Of a stretch of 64,000 nt of DNA, positions 18,877-29,198 are shown piece by piece (the stretch's first letter is position 1; the number at the start of each line of letters is the position of its first letter). Source of the stretch: Mesobacillus harenae (GTDB lineage Bacteria; Bacillota; Bacilli; Bacillales; Cytobacillaceae); assembly GCF_013343715.1 (NCBI RefSeq), contig NZ_JABUNR010000014.1:79667-143666 (forward strand), given 5' to 3'. Made by a program: the position numbers and the translations under genes. The notes under the pieces are model-generated. The model worked only from the letters and a program-made list of their open reading frames with translations, had not been told where the DNA came from and did no database searches.

Positions 18877-19782
18877 GTGAAACTGGATTCCCTTCTAACA
18901 AGGGCAACCCAACTTGAAAAAAAGATTGTAGCTGTTGCTGCTGCTGAGGACGAAGAAGTTCTAGAAGCAGTTGTGTTAGCTGTTAAAAGAAACTTAGCGG
19001 ATTTTCTTCTGTTTGGTGACAGTGAGAAGATAATGAGGATTTTAGCGAGGCTTTATCCAGAATATGCTTCAAATCCAAGCTTGATCATTTTACCGACCAC
19101 AAGCCTGGAATCAGCTGCAGAAAAAGCAGTTAAGGCAGTAAATCAAAAGGAAGCAGATGTTTTAATGAAAGGCAATGTTACGACAGCTCTTCTGCTAAAA
19201 GCGGTCCTTAACAAGGATTACGGATTGAGAACAGGGAGGGTACTTTCTCATGTCGCTGTTTTCGAAGTCGAAGGTTTCGACCGTTTTACTATTATAACGG
19301 ATGCCGCCATGAATATTGCTCCTGATCTTGAGACAAAAGTACAAATTGCTGAAAACTCTGTTGGAATTGCAAGGTCGATTGGCATTAGTGTTCCAAAGGT
19401 TGCTCCCATTGCTGCCGTAGAGATTGTTAACCCATCAATGCAAGCAACAACGGATGCAGCACTGCTCACTCAAATGAACAGGCGCGGACAAATAAAAAAT
19501 TGTATTATAGATGGCCCGCTTGGATTGGACAATGCAGTTTCGTCACTTGCTGCGGAACATAAGGGGATTGTGAGCGACGTTGCAGGGCAGGCTGATATTC
19601 TTTTAGTACCTTCCATTGAAGTAGGAAACACTTTATATAAATCGTTAATCTATTTTGCTCATGCAAAAGTGGGGGCTGTGATTGCCGGGGCAAGAGCTCC
19701 AATCGTGTTAACATCCAGAGCTGATACTGCAGAAAGCAAGCTTTATTCACTTGCTCTTGCATTATGCTCTGTAACTAGATAA
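18877..19782 (+). CDS. ptb: Phosphate butyryltransferase
   Basis: Transfers acyl groups from (iso)butyryl- or isovaleryl-CoA to phosphate, feeding butyrate kinase. 301 residues from the GTG at 18877, matching the usual length of about 300 and aligning K-L-D-S-L-L with the typical N-terminus. The frame is open back to 18790 but the extra 29 codons look non-family. Seen: [15 protein letters not shown] near the start, L-M-K-G-N-V-T-T, and the late [10 protein letters not shown] block. First gene of the operon. Confidence 0.92.
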   Translation: MKLDSLLTRATQLEKKIVAVAAAEDEEVLEAVVLAVKRNLADFLLFGDSEKIMRILARLYPEYASNPSLIILPTTSLESAAEKAVKAVNQKEADVLMKGNVTTALLLKAVLNKDYGLRTGRVLSHVAVFEVEGFDRFTIITDAAMNIAPDLETKVQIAENSVGIARSIGISVPKVAPIAAVEIVNPSMQATTDAALLTQMNRRGQIKNCIIDGPLGLDNAVSSLAAEHKGIVSDVAGQADILLVPSIEVGNTLYKSLIYFAHAKVGAVIAGARAPIVLTSRADTAESKLYSLALALCSVTR

Positions 19783-19813
19783 AACAAGTTTATTCATTTG
19801 GGGAGGAAAAGAA

Positions 19814-20908
19814 GTGGAAATTTTTAAGTATCTTGAACAATATGATTACGAGCAGGTTGTTTTCTGCCAAGATAAACAATCTGGTCTAAAAGCAATCATT
19901 GCTATTCACGACACGACACTGGGACCCGCTCTTGGCGGAACGAGGATGTGGACTTATGAATCTGAAGAGGCAGCTGTTGAAGATGCCCTTCGGCTCGCAA
20001 AGGGTATGACATATAAAAATGCAGCAGCAGGCCTAAATCTTGGCGGAGGGAAAACGGTTATTATTGGAGACCCTCGAAAAGATAAGAACGAAGAAATGTT
20101 CCGGGCTTTTGGCCGGTACATCCAAGGGTTGAACGGCCGTTACATTACAGCGGAAGATGTTGGAACAACTGTTGCAGACATGGATTTAATCCATGAAGAA
20201 ACGGATTATGTTACAGGTATTTCGCCTGCATTTGGTTCTTCAGGGAACCCATCCCCAGTTACGGCTTACGGTGTTTACCGAGGTATGAAAGCAGCAGCAA
20301 AAGAAGCGTTTGGGACTGATTCTCTCGAAGGGAAAGTAATCGCTGTACAGGGAGTGGGAAATGTTGCATTTACACTATGCCGTCATCTTCATGATGAAGG
20401 TGCACAGTTAATCGTAACTGATATTAACAAAGAGGCTGTTCAGAGGGCTGTTGAGGAATTTGGTGCAACAGCTGTTGAACCAGATGAAATCTATGGAGTA
20501 GATTGTGATATTTATGCCCCATGCGCACTTGGAGCAGTCATTAATGATATAACGATTCCGCAGCTTAAAGCAAAGGTAATCGCGGGGGCGGCAAATAATC
20601 AGCTTAGAGATGTCCGTCACGGAGATATAATCCATGAACTTGGTATTGTCTACGCACCGGATTACGTAATAAATGCAGGAGGGGTCATTAACGTTTCTGA
20701 TGAATTGTACGGTTATAATCGCGAGCGGGCCCTGAAAAAAGTAGAACTAATTTACAGCAATATTGAAAAAGTAATCGAGATTGCCAAGCGTGACGGCATT
20801 CCAACATATAAAGCGGCTGATCGAATGGCTGAAGAACGGATTGAAAGAATGAGAAACTCCCGCAGCCAGTTTTTGCAAAATGGCCATCATATACTAAGCC
20901 GCCGTTAA
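19814..20908 (+). CDS. bcd: Leucine dehydrogenase (branched-chain amino acid dehydrogenase)
   Basis: NAD-dependent oxidative deamination of Leu, Val and Ile to the keto acids used by the BKD complex. 364 residues, GTG start after GGGGAGGAAAAGAA. Seen: G-G-T-R-M-W, catalytic Lys in the [11 protein letters not shown] block near residue 80, G-G-G-K-T-V-I, the Rossmann motif V-Q-G-V-G-N-V-A near 180, and the A-G-A-A-N-N-Q-L motif near 260. Gene order ptb-bcd-buk is the B. subtilis order. Confidence 0.97.
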   Translation: MEIFKYLEQYDYEQVVFCQDKQSGLKAIIAIHDTTLGPALGGTRMWTYESEEAAVEDALRLAKGMTYKNAAAGLNLGGGKTVIIGDPRKDKNEEMFRAFGRYIQGLNGRYITAEDVGTTVADMDLIHEETDYVTGISPAFGSSGNPSPVTAYGVYRGMKAAAKEAFGTDSLEGKVIAVQGVGNVAFTLCRHLHDEGAQLIVTDINKEAVQRAVEEFGATAVEPDEIYGVDCDIYAPCALGAVINDITIPQLKAKVIAGAANNQLRDVRHGDIIHELGIVYAPDYVINAGGVINVSDELYGYNRERALKKVELIYSNIEKVIEIAKRDGIPTYKAADRMAEERIERMRNSRSQFLQNGHHILSRR

Positions 20909-21030
20909 GGGAGACAGATTCTAAGCGCTGAATGGTCCATTCGGCGCCTCTGCTTTTAATAAAGGCATAAGCTGGGGTTAATAACGGTTCAACTTTAGGA
21001 ATCGTTCTAATGAAACTGGAGGTTTAGACG

Positions 21031-22122
21031 TTGCAGCAGACAGAGTATCGGATTCTGGTCATAAATCCGGGATCAACATCCACCAAAATAGGGGTTTTCG
21101 ATAATGGCATTTCTGTGGTGGAAAAAACAATTCGCCATGAGGCAGAAGTGATCAGTACCTATGAAAACATAATTGACCAATATGAATTTCGAAAAAACAC
21201 GATCCTGGAAACCCTTGATAATGAGGGGATAAATATATCAAAGTTAAGTGCAGTTTGCGGTCGGGGCGGCCTGCTTCAGCCTATAGAGGGTGGAACTTAT
21301 GCTGTAAATGAGGAGATGCTTGCTGATTTGAGGATTGGTTATTCAGGGCAGCACGCTTCTAATCTGGGGGGGATTCTTGCTTTTGAAATTGCCTCTGGTT
21401 TAAATATCCCATCGTATATTGTTGACCCTGTAGTGGTTGATGAGCTTTCCCCGATCGCCCGCATTTCCGGATTCTCACTTATCGAAAGAAAGAGTATATT
21501 CCATGCGTTAAATCAAAAAGCTGTAGCCCGCCGAGTAGCCAAGGAGTTAGGGAGAAGATATGAAGATCTAAATTTAATTGTTACACATTTAGGCGGAGGG
21601 ATCACTGTTGGCGCCCATAAACAGGGCAGGGTAGTTGATGTTAACAATGGCTTGCATGGAGATGGGCCTTTTAGTCCCGAAAGAGCTGGAACTGTTCCGG
21701 CAGGCGATTTAGTATCCCTATGTTTTTCTGGTGATTATTTCCGTGATGAAATCATGAAGAAGCTAGTCGGCCAAGGGGGGCTCGTAGGGTATTTGGGTAC
21801 TAATGACGCACTTAGAGTGGAAAAGATGATTGAAAAAGGGAATGACCAGGCTAAATTGATTTACTCAGCGATGGCTTATCAGGTAGCTAAAGAAATAGGA
21901 TCAGCAAGTGCAGTGCTTTCCGGGAAGATTGACGCTATTGTTCTTACGGGCGGTTTAGCCTACGGCAAGGGATTTGTAAATGATATATCTGAACGAGTTA
22001 GCTGGATTGCAGATATCATTGTCCATCCTGGTGAAAATGAACTTCAAGCTCTAGCTGAAGGCGCGCTGCGTGTGCTTGGGGGTGAAGAAGAGGCAAAAAC
22101 CTATCCGGTAAATGGCAGTTAA
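21031..22122 (+). CDS. buk: Butyrate kinase
   Basis: Makes ATP from (iso)butyryl phosphate; together with Ptb it recovers energy from branched acyl-CoAs or, in reverse, activates branched acids as membrane fatty-acid primers. 363 residues, TTG start after GGAGGTTTAGACG. Seen: acetokinase-type N-P-G-S-T-S-T-K near residue 11, V-T-H-L-G-G-G-I near 190, and E-R-A-G-T-V-P and L-T-G-G-L-A-Y in the second half. A 120-bp gap after bcd holds a weak hairpin but no obvious terminator. Confidence 0.96.
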   Translation: MQQTEYRILVINPGSTSTKIGVFDNGISVVEKTIRHEAEVISTYENIIDQYEFRKNTILETLDNEGINISKLSAVCGRGGLLQPIEGGTYAVNEEMLADLRIGYSGQHASNLGGILAFEIASGLNIPSYIVDPVVVDELSPIARISGFSLIERKSIFHALNQKAVARRVAKELGRRYEDLNLIVTHLGGGITVGAHKQGRVVDVNNGLHGDGPFSPERAGTVPAGDLVSLCFSGDYFRDEIMKKLVGQGGLVGYLGTNDALRVEKMIEKGNDQAKLIYSAMAYQVAKEIGSASAVLSGKIDAIVLTGGLAYGKGFVNDISERVSWIADIIVHPGENELQALAEGALRVLGGEEEAKTYPVNGS

Positions 22123-22146
22123 GGGTATTAAAGGAGGGAATCTTAG

Positions 22147-23568
22147 ATGGCAGAAGAATATGACTTGGTAATTATTGGAGGAGGCACAGGCGGTTATGTG
22201 GCGGCAATCCGTGCTGCCCAGCTCGGACTAAAGACAGCTGTAGTCGAAAAAGGAAAAATGGGTGGTACTTGTTTACATAAAGGGTGTATACCGAGCAAGG
22301 CGCTCCTGCGCAGTGCGGAAGTTTTCGCCACGGCTAAAAAAAGTGAGGAGTACGGAGTTATTACCTCGGAGGTCAAGCTTAATTTTCTAAAGGTCCAGGA
22401 AAGAAAGCAAAAAATCGTTGACCAGCTTCATAAGGGAGTTCTCCACTTAATGAAGCAGGGGAAAATCGATGTGTTTGAAGGCACTGGAAGAATTCTGGGT
22501 CCCTCGATTTTTTCTCCGATGGCCGGGACTGTATCGGTTGAAATGAATAATGGCGAGGAAAATGAAATGCTCATACCTAAGAATGTAATCATCGCAAGCG
22601 GCTCCCGTCCCCGTTCCCTTCCTGGAATGGAAGTTGATGGTCATTACATTCTGACCTCCGACGAGGCACTTGCTTTGGAAGCTCTTCCGAAGTCAATGAT
22701 AATTGTTGGCGGTGGAGTAATTGGGATTGAATGGGCTTCAATGCTTTCAGATTTCGGTACAGAAGTTACAGTCATTGAGTACGCAGATCGTATTATTCCA
22801 ACAGAAGACAAGGAAATCTCTAAAGAGATGCAAAGGCTGATGAAAAAAAAGCGTGTTAAAGTAATCACCAGCGCCAAGGTTCTTCCTGAAACTCTTCAAA
22901 AAGGCGACGGTGTAACCATCAGTGCAGAAGTTAATGGTGAACAAAAAGAGTTTCATGCTGAAAAGCTGCTTTTATCTGTTGGTCGTCAGGCTAACGTGGA
23001 GGGGATGGGTCTGGAAAACACCGACCTTGAAGTAACAAAGGGGTATATTGCAGTTAATGAGTACTTTCAGACCAAAGAGTCTCATATTTATGCTATTGGC
23101 GATGTAATTGGCGGCCTCCAGCTAGCCCATGTTGCCTCCCATGAAGGCAAAATTGCCGTTGAGCATATTGCAGGCAGCAAACCGGAACCACTTGATTATA
23201 ACCGAATTTCTAAATGTATTTACAGTTCACCAGAAGCTGCCAGTGTAGGTCTGACAGAAGATGAAGCAAAAGGCAAAGGATTCAATGTTAAAATCGGAAA
23301 ATTTTCTTTTAAAGCAATTGGGAAAGCTTTAGTGTTTGGGGAAACAGACGGATTTGTGAAGATTGTAGCAGATAAAGATACAAATGATATTTTAGGTGTC
23401 CATATGATCGGTCCCCATGTGACAGATATGATCTCAGAAGCAGGGCTCGCTATGGTGCTAGATGCAACCCCGTGGGAAGTTGCGAATACTATTCATCCAC
23501 ATCCATCATTATCGGAGGCAATGGGTGAGGCAGCTCTTGCTGTTGACGGAAACGCAATCCACTCTTAA
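22147..23568 (+). CDS. lpdV: Dihydrolipoyl dehydrogenase (E3) of the branched-chain keto acid complex
   Basis: FAD enzyme reoxidising the lipoyl arms of BkdB. 473 residues. Seen: FAD motif I-I-G-G-G-T-G-G-Y near residue 10, redox disulfide G-G-T-C-L-H-K-G-C-I-P near 40, NAD motif V-G-G-G-V-I-G-I-E near 185, the second FAD motif A-I-G-D-V near 315, and the C-terminal H-P-H-P-S-L-S-E base motif. RBS AAAGGAGGGAA. Position within bkd marks it as the dedicated E3, not the PDH one. Confidence 0.96.
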   Translation: MAEEYDLVIIGGGTGGYVAAIRAAQLGLKTAVVEKGKMGGTCLHKGCIPSKALLRSAEVFATAKKSEEYGVITSEVKLNFLKVQERKQKIVDQLHKGVLHLMKQGKIDVFEGTGRILGPSIFSPMAGTVSVEMNNGEENEMLIPKNVIIASGSRPRSLPGMEVDGHYILTSDEALALEALPKSMIIVGGGVIGIEWASMLSDFGTEVTVIEYADRIIPTEDKEISKEMQRLMKKKRVKVITSAKVLPETLQKGDGVTISAEVNGEQKEFHAEKLLLSVGRQANVEGMGLENTDLEVTKGYIAVNEYFQTKESHIYAIGDVIGGLQLAHVASHEGKIAVEHIAGSKPEPLDYNRISKCIYSSPEAASVGLTEDEAKGKGFNVKIGKFSFKAIGKALVFGETDGFVKIVADKDTNDILGVHMIGPHVTDMISEAGLAMVLDATPWEVANTIHPHPSLSEAMGEAALAVDGNAIHS

Positions 23569-23604
23569 TTTTTTTGAAAAAGCGAACACTGGGAGGTATA
23601 ATGT

Positions 23605-24600
23605 ATGGCTGAAAATCGTCATCAGGCACTTGGATTAAGTGATATCCAGGTTTTAGATATGTATGAAACAATGCTGTTAGCCCGCCGTATTGATGAGCGG
23701 ATGTGGCTGTTAAATAGAGCTGGGAAAATCCCGTTTGTAATATCATGTCAGGGGCAGGAGGCTGCACAGGTTGGAGCAGCCTTTGGACTTGATCGCGAAA
23801 AGGATTACGTATTGCCTTATTATCGTGATATGGGGGTTGTCCTGACATTTGGAATGACGACTAAGGAATTAATGTTGTCAGGTTTTGCAAAAGCTGAAGA
23901 CCCTAATTCCGGAGGAAGGCAAATGCCTGGGCACTTTGGTCAGAAACGGAACCGAATTGTAACAGGATCTTCACCTGTTACCACACAGGTTCCTCATGCA
24001 GTTGGGATCGCATTAGCAGGCCGTATGGAAGGCAAAGATCTGGTAACATTTGTAACGTTTGGTGAAGGGTCATCCAATCAGGGGGATTTCCATGAAGGTG
24101 CTAACTTTGCGGGCGTTCATAAACTGCCAGTTATATTCATGTGTGAAAATAATAAGTATGCCATTTCTGTCCCGATTGAAAAGCAGCTGGCTTGTGAAAA
24201 TGTATCAGACCGGGCTATTGGTTACGGAATGCCTGGGTATACCATCGACGGAAACGATCCGCTGGAGGTCTACAAGGCTGTAAAAGAAGCCGCCGAGCGG
24301 GCAAGGCGCGGAGAAGGCCCTACCCTTATAGAAACAATATCCTATCGTTTAACACCCCACTCCTCCGATGATGATGACCGAACCTACCGTGAAGCGGACG
24401 AAGTAGCTGCTGCGAAAGCGAAGGATCCGATTATTACGTTTGGAGCTTATTTGAAAGAAGCCAATATTCTTGATGAGGCCAAAGCAAAGGAAATAAACGA
24501 ACGAGTAATGAAGCTTGTTAACGAAGCCACTGACTATGCAGAAAGTGCACCATATGCTGATGCGGAAAGTGCGTTGAAATATGTTTATGCGGAAAAGTAA
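23605..24600 (+). CDS. bkdAA: Branched-chain 2-oxo acid dehydrogenase E1 alpha subunit
   Basis: Thiamine-diphosphate-dependent decarboxylase subunit. 331 residues. Seen: Q-G-Q-E-A-A-Q-V-G near residue 50, the ThDP-Mg motif beginning G-E-G-S-S-N-Q-G-D near 152 and ending N-N-K-Y-A-I-S, and the phosphorylation-loop-like H-S-S-D-D-D-D near 250. Starts 36 bp after lpdV with GGGAGG. Pairs with BkdAB as an alpha2-beta2 E1. Confidence 0.96.
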   Translation: MAENRHQALGLSDIQVLDMYETMLLARRIDERMWLLNRAGKIPFVISCQGQEAAQVGAAFGLDREKDYVLPYYRDMGVVLTFGMTTKELMLSGFAKAEDPNSGGRQMPGHFGQKRNRIVTGSSPVTTQVPHAVGIALAGRMEGKDLVTFVTFGEGSSNQGDFHEGANFAGVHKLPVIFMCENNKYAISVPIEKQLACENVSDRAIGYGMPGYTIDGNDPLEVYKAVKEAAERARRGEGPTLIETISYRLTPHSSDDDDRTYREADEVAAAKAKDPIITFGAYLKEANILDEAKAKEINERVMKLVNEATDYAESAPYADAESALKYVYAEK

Positions 24601-24612
24601 GGGGGATCAATC

Positions 24613-25596
24613 ATGGCAGTAATTTCATATATAGATGCGGTGACAATGGCAATCCGTGAAGAAATGGAAAAGAACCCAAAGGTTTTTGTTCTAGGAGAGG
24701 ACGTCGGTAGGAAAGGCGGCGTATTCAAAGCCACCCATGGGCTCTACGATAAATTTGGTGAAGATAGAGTCATCGACACTCCGCTGGCTGAATCGGCAAT
24801 TGCCGGTGTAGGAATTGGAGCAGCAATGTATGGGATGAGGCCGATAGCTGAAATGCAATTTGCTGATTTTATCATGCCAGCTGTTAACCAAATTATCTCT
24901 GAGGCTGCAAAAATACGCTATCGTTCAAACAATGATTGGAGCTGCCCAATTGTCATAAGAGCTCCATATGGCGGTGGCGTACATGGTGCCCTCTATCATT
25001 CCCAATCTGTTGAGGCTGTTTTTGCAAACCAGCCAGGCTTAAAGATTGTGATGCCATCCACTCCCTATGATGTTAAAGGTTTATTGAAAGCTGCCATTAG
25101 GGATGAGGACCCTGTCTTATTTTTTGAACATAAACGTGCTTACCGGTTAATTAAAGGTGAGGTCCCAGACGATGATTATGTTCTGCCAATCGGCAAAGCA
25201 GATGTTAAACGTGAGGGTGAGGATATTACTGTAATTACCTACGGCCTATGTGTCCACTTTGCGCTACAAGCAGCGGAGAGATTAGCCAAGGATGGAGTCT
25301 CGGTTCATATACTCGACTTGAGAACGGTTTATCCACTCGATCAGGAGGCAATCATTGAGGCCGCGTCAAAGACGGGCAAAGTGCTCCTTCTTACCGAGGA
25401 TAACAAGGAAGGGAGCATAATGAGTGAAGTTTCCGCCATCATTGCTGAGAACTGCTTATTTGAGCTAGATGCACCAATCAGGCGCTTAGCTGGTCCTGAT
25501 GTACCTGCTATGCCTTATGCGCCTACAATGGAAAAATTCTTTATGGTCAATCCTGATAAAGTGGAAAAAGCAATGAGAGAACTGGCTGAATACTAA
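24613..25596 (+). CDS. bkdAB: Branched-chain 2-oxo acid dehydrogenase E1 beta subunit
   Basis: Transketolase-like beta subunit contributing the cofactor pyrimidine site. 327 residues. Seen: G-E-D-V-G-R-K-G-G-V-F near residue 30, D-T-P-L-A-E-S-A-I-A-G near 57, R-A-P-Y-G-G-G-V-H-G near 115, H-S-Q-S-V-E-A, and D-L-R-T-V-Y-P-L-D in the C-terminal domain. RBS AAGGGGG. Only 12 bp separate it from bkdAA. Confidence 0.96.
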   Translation: MAVISYIDAVTMAIREEMEKNPKVFVLGEDVGRKGGVFKATHGLYDKFGEDRVIDTPLAESAIAGVGIGAAMYGMRPIAEMQFADFIMPAVNQIISEAAKIRYRSNNDWSCPIVIRAPYGGGVHGALYHSQSVEAVFANQPGLKIVMPSTPYDVKGLLKAAIRDEDPVLFFEHKRAYRLIKGEVPDDDYVLPIGKADVKREGEDITVITYGLCVHFALQAAERLAKDGVSVHILDLRTVYPLDQEAIIEAASKTGKVLLLTEDNKEGSIMSEVSAIIAENCLFELDAPIRRLAGPDVPAMPYAPTMEKFFMVNPDKVEKAMRELAEY

Positions 25597-25634
25597 TTTT
25601 ATGCTAAACAGACGTTCAAGAGGAGGTTTATCCA

Positions 25635-26957
25635 TTGGCATCAGAAGATATTAAAATGCCCCAGCTTGGTGAGAGTGTGACTGAAGGAACCATCAGTAAA
25701 TGGCTTGTATCAGTTGGAGATAAAGTTAATAAATATGACCCTTTAGCTGAGGTTATGACAGATAAAGTGAACGCAGAAGTTCCATCTTCTTTTACAGGAG
25801 TTATTAAAGAGCTTATTGCGGAGGAAGGCCAGACTTTATTAGTTGGTGAAGTGATCTGTACGATTGAGATGGAAGGCGTTGCTGCAGAAGAAGGGAATAC
25901 CGAACCCGCAAATGACATAACTGGGAGTAATAAGCTCAGTCAAAACGAAACGGCCTCCCAAACTCAAAATGATATAAATAAAGCGCGGTTTTCTCCTGCA
26001 GTACTTAAGTTATCACAGGAGCATGGAATTGACTTAACACAGGTTAATGGCAGCGGGGCGGGCGGTAGAATTACTCGTAAAGATCTGCTCAAGCTAATTG
26101 AGTCAGGAAATATACCTAATCCAAAGGACACTAGTAGAATTAACCAATCAGCTGCTGTTGAACCAGCCGCTGAAAAGACTGCTGCGCCTGCGGTCCAACC
26201 AGTCACCGAGCCACAGTCTAAATCTGCTTCTAAGGCAGCTGTCACGTCTGCACCTGGGGATATCGAAATACCTGTAACAGGAATACGTAAAGCAATTGCT
26301 GCCAATATGCTGCGGAGCAAACAAGAGGCGCCACATGCCTGGACTATGGTTGAGGTCGATGTTACTAGCCTAGTAGAGTACCGAAACGGGGTTAAGGATG
26401 AATTTAAGAAGAAAGAAGGATTTAATTTAACCTTCTTTGCCTTCTTTGTTAAAGCAGTTTCACAGGCGCTTAAAGAATTCCCTGAAGTAAATTCGATGTG
26501 GGCAGACGACAAAATTATCCAGAAGAGGGATATTAATATTTCTATCGCTGTTGCCACGGACGATGCACTTTATGTTCCAGTCATCAGGCAAGCGGACGAG
26601 AAAACAATAAAAGGGATTGCCCGCGAAATTTCAGAGCTTGCTGGGAAGGTCCGTTCTGGGAAACTCCGGTCTGAAGATATGCAGGGAGGAACTTTCACTG
26701 TCAATAACACGGGTTCTTTTGGCTCGGTCCAATCCATGGGAATTATTAATTACCCTCAGGCAGCTATTTTACAGGTAGAATCGATTGTAAAACGCCCTGT
26801 AGTTATGGCCAACAATATGATCGCCGTGAGAGACATGGTAAACCTTTGTCTGTCTCTTGACCACCGCGTACTTGACGGCCTTGTTTGTGGCAGATTCCTC
26901 CAGCGTGTGAAGGAAATTTTAGAATCGACGTCTAAGGAGCATACTTCTATTTATTAA
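25635..26957 (+). CDS. bkdB: Branched-chain 2-oxo acid dehydrogenase E2 (lipoamide acyltransferase)
   Basis: Core of the complex: carries the lipoyl group and transfers the acyl group to CoA. 440 residues, TTG start after AGAGGAGG. Seen: one lipoyl domain (1-80, lipoylated Lys in M-T-D-K-V-N-A), a peripheral subunit-binding domain near 116-152 (S-P-A-V-L-K-L-S-Q-E-H-G), an Ala/Pro/Thr-rich linker near 165-205, and the catalytic domain with D-H-R-V-L-D-G at the end. Last gene before the operon terminator. Confidence 0.96.
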   Translation: MASEDIKMPQLGESVTEGTISKWLVSVGDKVNKYDPLAEVMTDKVNAEVPSSFTGVIKELIAEEGQTLLVGEVICTIEMEGVAAEEGNTEPANDITGSNKLSQNETASQTQNDINKARFSPAVLKLSQEHGIDLTQVNGSGAGGRITRKDLLKLIESGNIPNPKDTSRINQSAAVEPAAEKTAAPAVQPVTEPQSKSASKAAVTSAPGDIEIPVTGIRKAIAANMLRSKQEAPHAWTMVEVDVTSLVEYRNGVKDEFKKKEGFNLTFFAFFVKAVSQALKEFPEVNSMWADDKIIQKRDINISIAVATDDALYVPVIRQADEKTIKGIAREISELAGKVRSGKLRSEDMQGGTFTVNNTGSFGSVQSMGIINYPQAAILQVESIVKRPVVMANNMIAVRDMVNLCLSLDHRVLDGLVCGRFLQRVKEILESTSKEHTSIY

Positions 26958-27008
26958 AAGCTGTTATAGGGCATTTTAACTTAAATCCAATTATTTATGC
27001 TCGTTAAA

Positions 27009-27038
27009 GATCCGCTGCTGATACCTGCAGCGGATTTT
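27009..27038 (+). terminator. Terminator of the bkd operon
   Basis: GATCCGCTGC and GCAGCGGATT form the stem around a TGATACCT loop and are followed by a short T run. Confidence 0.8.
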
Positions 27039-27224
27039 CATTTAGTAAGCGGCGTTTAGATGAGGCAAAATAAATTGCCCGCAAATCCTGAAGTCGATCC
27101 GGCTAGGACTGTAATTGCGTGTTTACCGTATGTGTACTAAAATATAGAGGAATATATAATTTTGAATATTACTTCAATTAAACTTGGAAGGGAGGGAAGC
27201 TGTCGCTCCATAAGGCAGCTAAAT

Positions 27225-29198
27225 ATGAGCATTGAGCAAATAAAACAGGCTGATTTTAAGGAAAAATCTTTAAAAGCATGGGCGGAAAAAGCTGAGGAAT
27301 CTCTAAAAGGAAAATCAATTGAGACATTATCGACTTATACATATGAAAGTATTAAGTTGAAACCGCTTTATACCAAGGAGGACGTTGACTCAAAAGAGCT
27401 GACCGAATTTCCTGGAGTTCCTGATTTTCGGCGGGGAATATCCAGCTTAGGACATACAGGAAAAGGCTGGGAAATAGCCCAGACTCTCTCTTTTAACAGT
27501 ATAGAAGAGCTAAACACTAAGCTAGAAACTGCTATTCAACGGGGTCAAACAGCTGTTAGTTTCCCGGTGGGCGGGGAGTTGTTTTCTGATATATCCGGTC
27601 TTAAGGAACTAATAAAAACAATTGGCACAAATCACTTGTTTAGTCTTAATGCAGGAGAGTACCTTAAGCCGTTTTTGGCCGTATTAATTAGTGCCCTAAA
27701 GGAAAGCGAAATAGACGGATCTGCAACAGGCTTTATTGCTGCAGATCCGATTGCACAAGCTACAGAATCGGGATTTTTCCCAGCAGATGAGGAAACCTTT
27801 ATGGGTGAATGGGAAGAAACAGTTAGAACCGCAGTAAGATCCTTTCCTGAACTTCGGACTGTTCTTATTAATGCCGCACCTTACCACAACTCGGGCGCAA
27901 GTGCTGATCAGGAACTGGGAATCGCTATTGCCTCCGGTGTACAATATTTACACTATTTGATCGAACAGGGCTGGGAAGTTGATAAAGCTTTAAATCTCTT
28001 TATTTTTCATTTTCCTGTCGGATCCCAGTTCTTTATGGAGACGGCAAAACTCAGAGCCGCCCGCCTCCTTTGGGATAAAGTTGGAGAATCTTATAACGGT
28101 AAGGAACAAGCAAGGAAAATGCATATTTCGGCAGAGACGTCTTTTTTTACTAAAACCGTTTATGACCCGTATGTAAATATGCTCAGGACTGGTAACGAAG
28201 CATTTGCGGCCGTTCTAGGCGGAGTTCAGTATTTAAAAACTTCCCCGTTTAACGAAGCCTATGAAGAACCAACCTTCTTTTCTGAGCGTGTTGCAAGAAA
28301 CACACAGCTTCTCTTAAGAGAGGAGGCAGGTCTGAAACATGTCGCTGATCCGGCAGGGGGCTCCTGGTATGTGGAAACGCTTACGAGGGAACTAGCTCAG
28401 AAAGGCTGGGATTTCTTTCTTGAAATTGAGGAAGAGGGCGGACTTATTGCTGCATTAAAATCAGGCTGGCTTCAATCTCGAATTCAAACTGTTATGGATA
28501 AGAGAAAACAAGATATCTCAACAAGAAAACGGAGTATTATAGGCACCAACGTCTATGCAAACCTGGATGAAGAAATAAAGCAGGCAACAAGCAGTGAAAA
28601 AAAATCCCACTATTGCAGTGACAGCTTAACGACTTTAATTCAACTCTGCGGAAAGAACCAGAGTTTAGAGGATCGGCTTAGAACAACTGAGAGTGGAGAT
28701 AAGATCGTTGCTCTGCAACAGGATAGGCTGGCGGCTCCTTATGAACGTTTGCGAGTTAAGGCAGGCAGGCTGTCAGATGTTGATGGAAGAAGGCCATCAA
28801 TAGGTCTTATATGTATAGGGGAGCTAAAGCGCCATAAACCTAGAGCTGATTTCATTACTGGTTTTATGTCTGCAGGTGGAATAAAGACCATGAAAAGTAC
28901 CTCGATTGTTACTAAGAAAGATGCTTTAGCGTTTATTGACGAGAATCCTTCAAAATACTTTTGTCTTTGCGGGGATAATGAACAATATGAAGAGCAAGGG
29001 ATTGAGATTGTAAGAGAATTAAATAAAAAGCATCCTGAAATTCAAATTTATGTCGCCGGACTGCCACCGGAAAATGATCGCAGTAAATGGGCAAACACAC
29101 AGGTAAGAAACTTTATTCATGTTAAAAGCAATTGTTTAGAAGTTCTTTCAGCATTATTAGATGAAATGGAGGTGAGCAGCCGTGAGGGAAAAGCCTGA
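27225..29198 (+). CDS. mutA: Methylmalonyl-CoA mutase small (beta) subunit
   Basis: Non-catalytic partner of the B12-dependent mutase. About 657 residues from the ATG at 27225; the frame extends to a TTG at 27162, and the good GGGAGGG at 27187-27195 lies between the two, so the start is uncertain. Seen: a TIM-barrel domain similar to MutB ([16 protein letters not shown]) and a degenerate C-terminal flavodoxin-like domain lacking the D-x-H-x-x-G cobalamin ligand motif, as expected for the small subunit. The end overlaps mutB by 17 bp, implying coupling. Confidence 0.9.
   Translation: MSIEQIKQADFKEKSLKAWAEKAEESLKGKSIETLSTYTYESIKLKPLYTKEDVDSKELTEFPGVPDFRRGISSLGHTGKGWEIAQTLSFNSIEELNTKLETAIQRGQTAVSFPVGGELFSDISGLKELIKTIGTNHLFSLNAGEYLKPFLAVLISALKESEIDGSATGFIAADPIAQATESGFFPADEETFMGEWEETVRTAVRSFPELRTVLINAAPYHNSGASADQELGIAIASGVQYLHYLIEQGWEVDKALNLFIFHFPVGSQFFMETAKLRAARLLWDKVGESYNGKEQARKMHISAETSFFTKTVYDPYVNMLRTGNEAFAAVLGGVQYLKTSPFNEAYEEPTFFSERVARNTQLLLREEAGLKHVADPAGGSWYVETLTRELAQKGWDFFLEIEEEGGLIAALKSGWLQSRIQTVMDKRKQDISTRKRSIIGTNVYANLDEEIKQATSSEKKSHYCSDSLTTLIQLCGKNQSLEDRLRTTESGDKIVALQQDRLAAPYERLRVKAGRLSDVDGRRPSIGLICIGELKRHKPRADFITGFMSAGGIKTMKSTSIVTKKDALAFIDENPSKYFCLCGDNEQYEEQGIEIVRELNKKHPEIQIYVAGLPPENDRSKWANTQVRNFIHVKSNCLEVLSALLDEMEVSSREGKA

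Noticed and set aside
25964..26557. Minus-strand frame of 197 codons opposite bkdB
   Set aside because: Arises from codon bias of the lipoamide acyltransferase gene; no family likeness.
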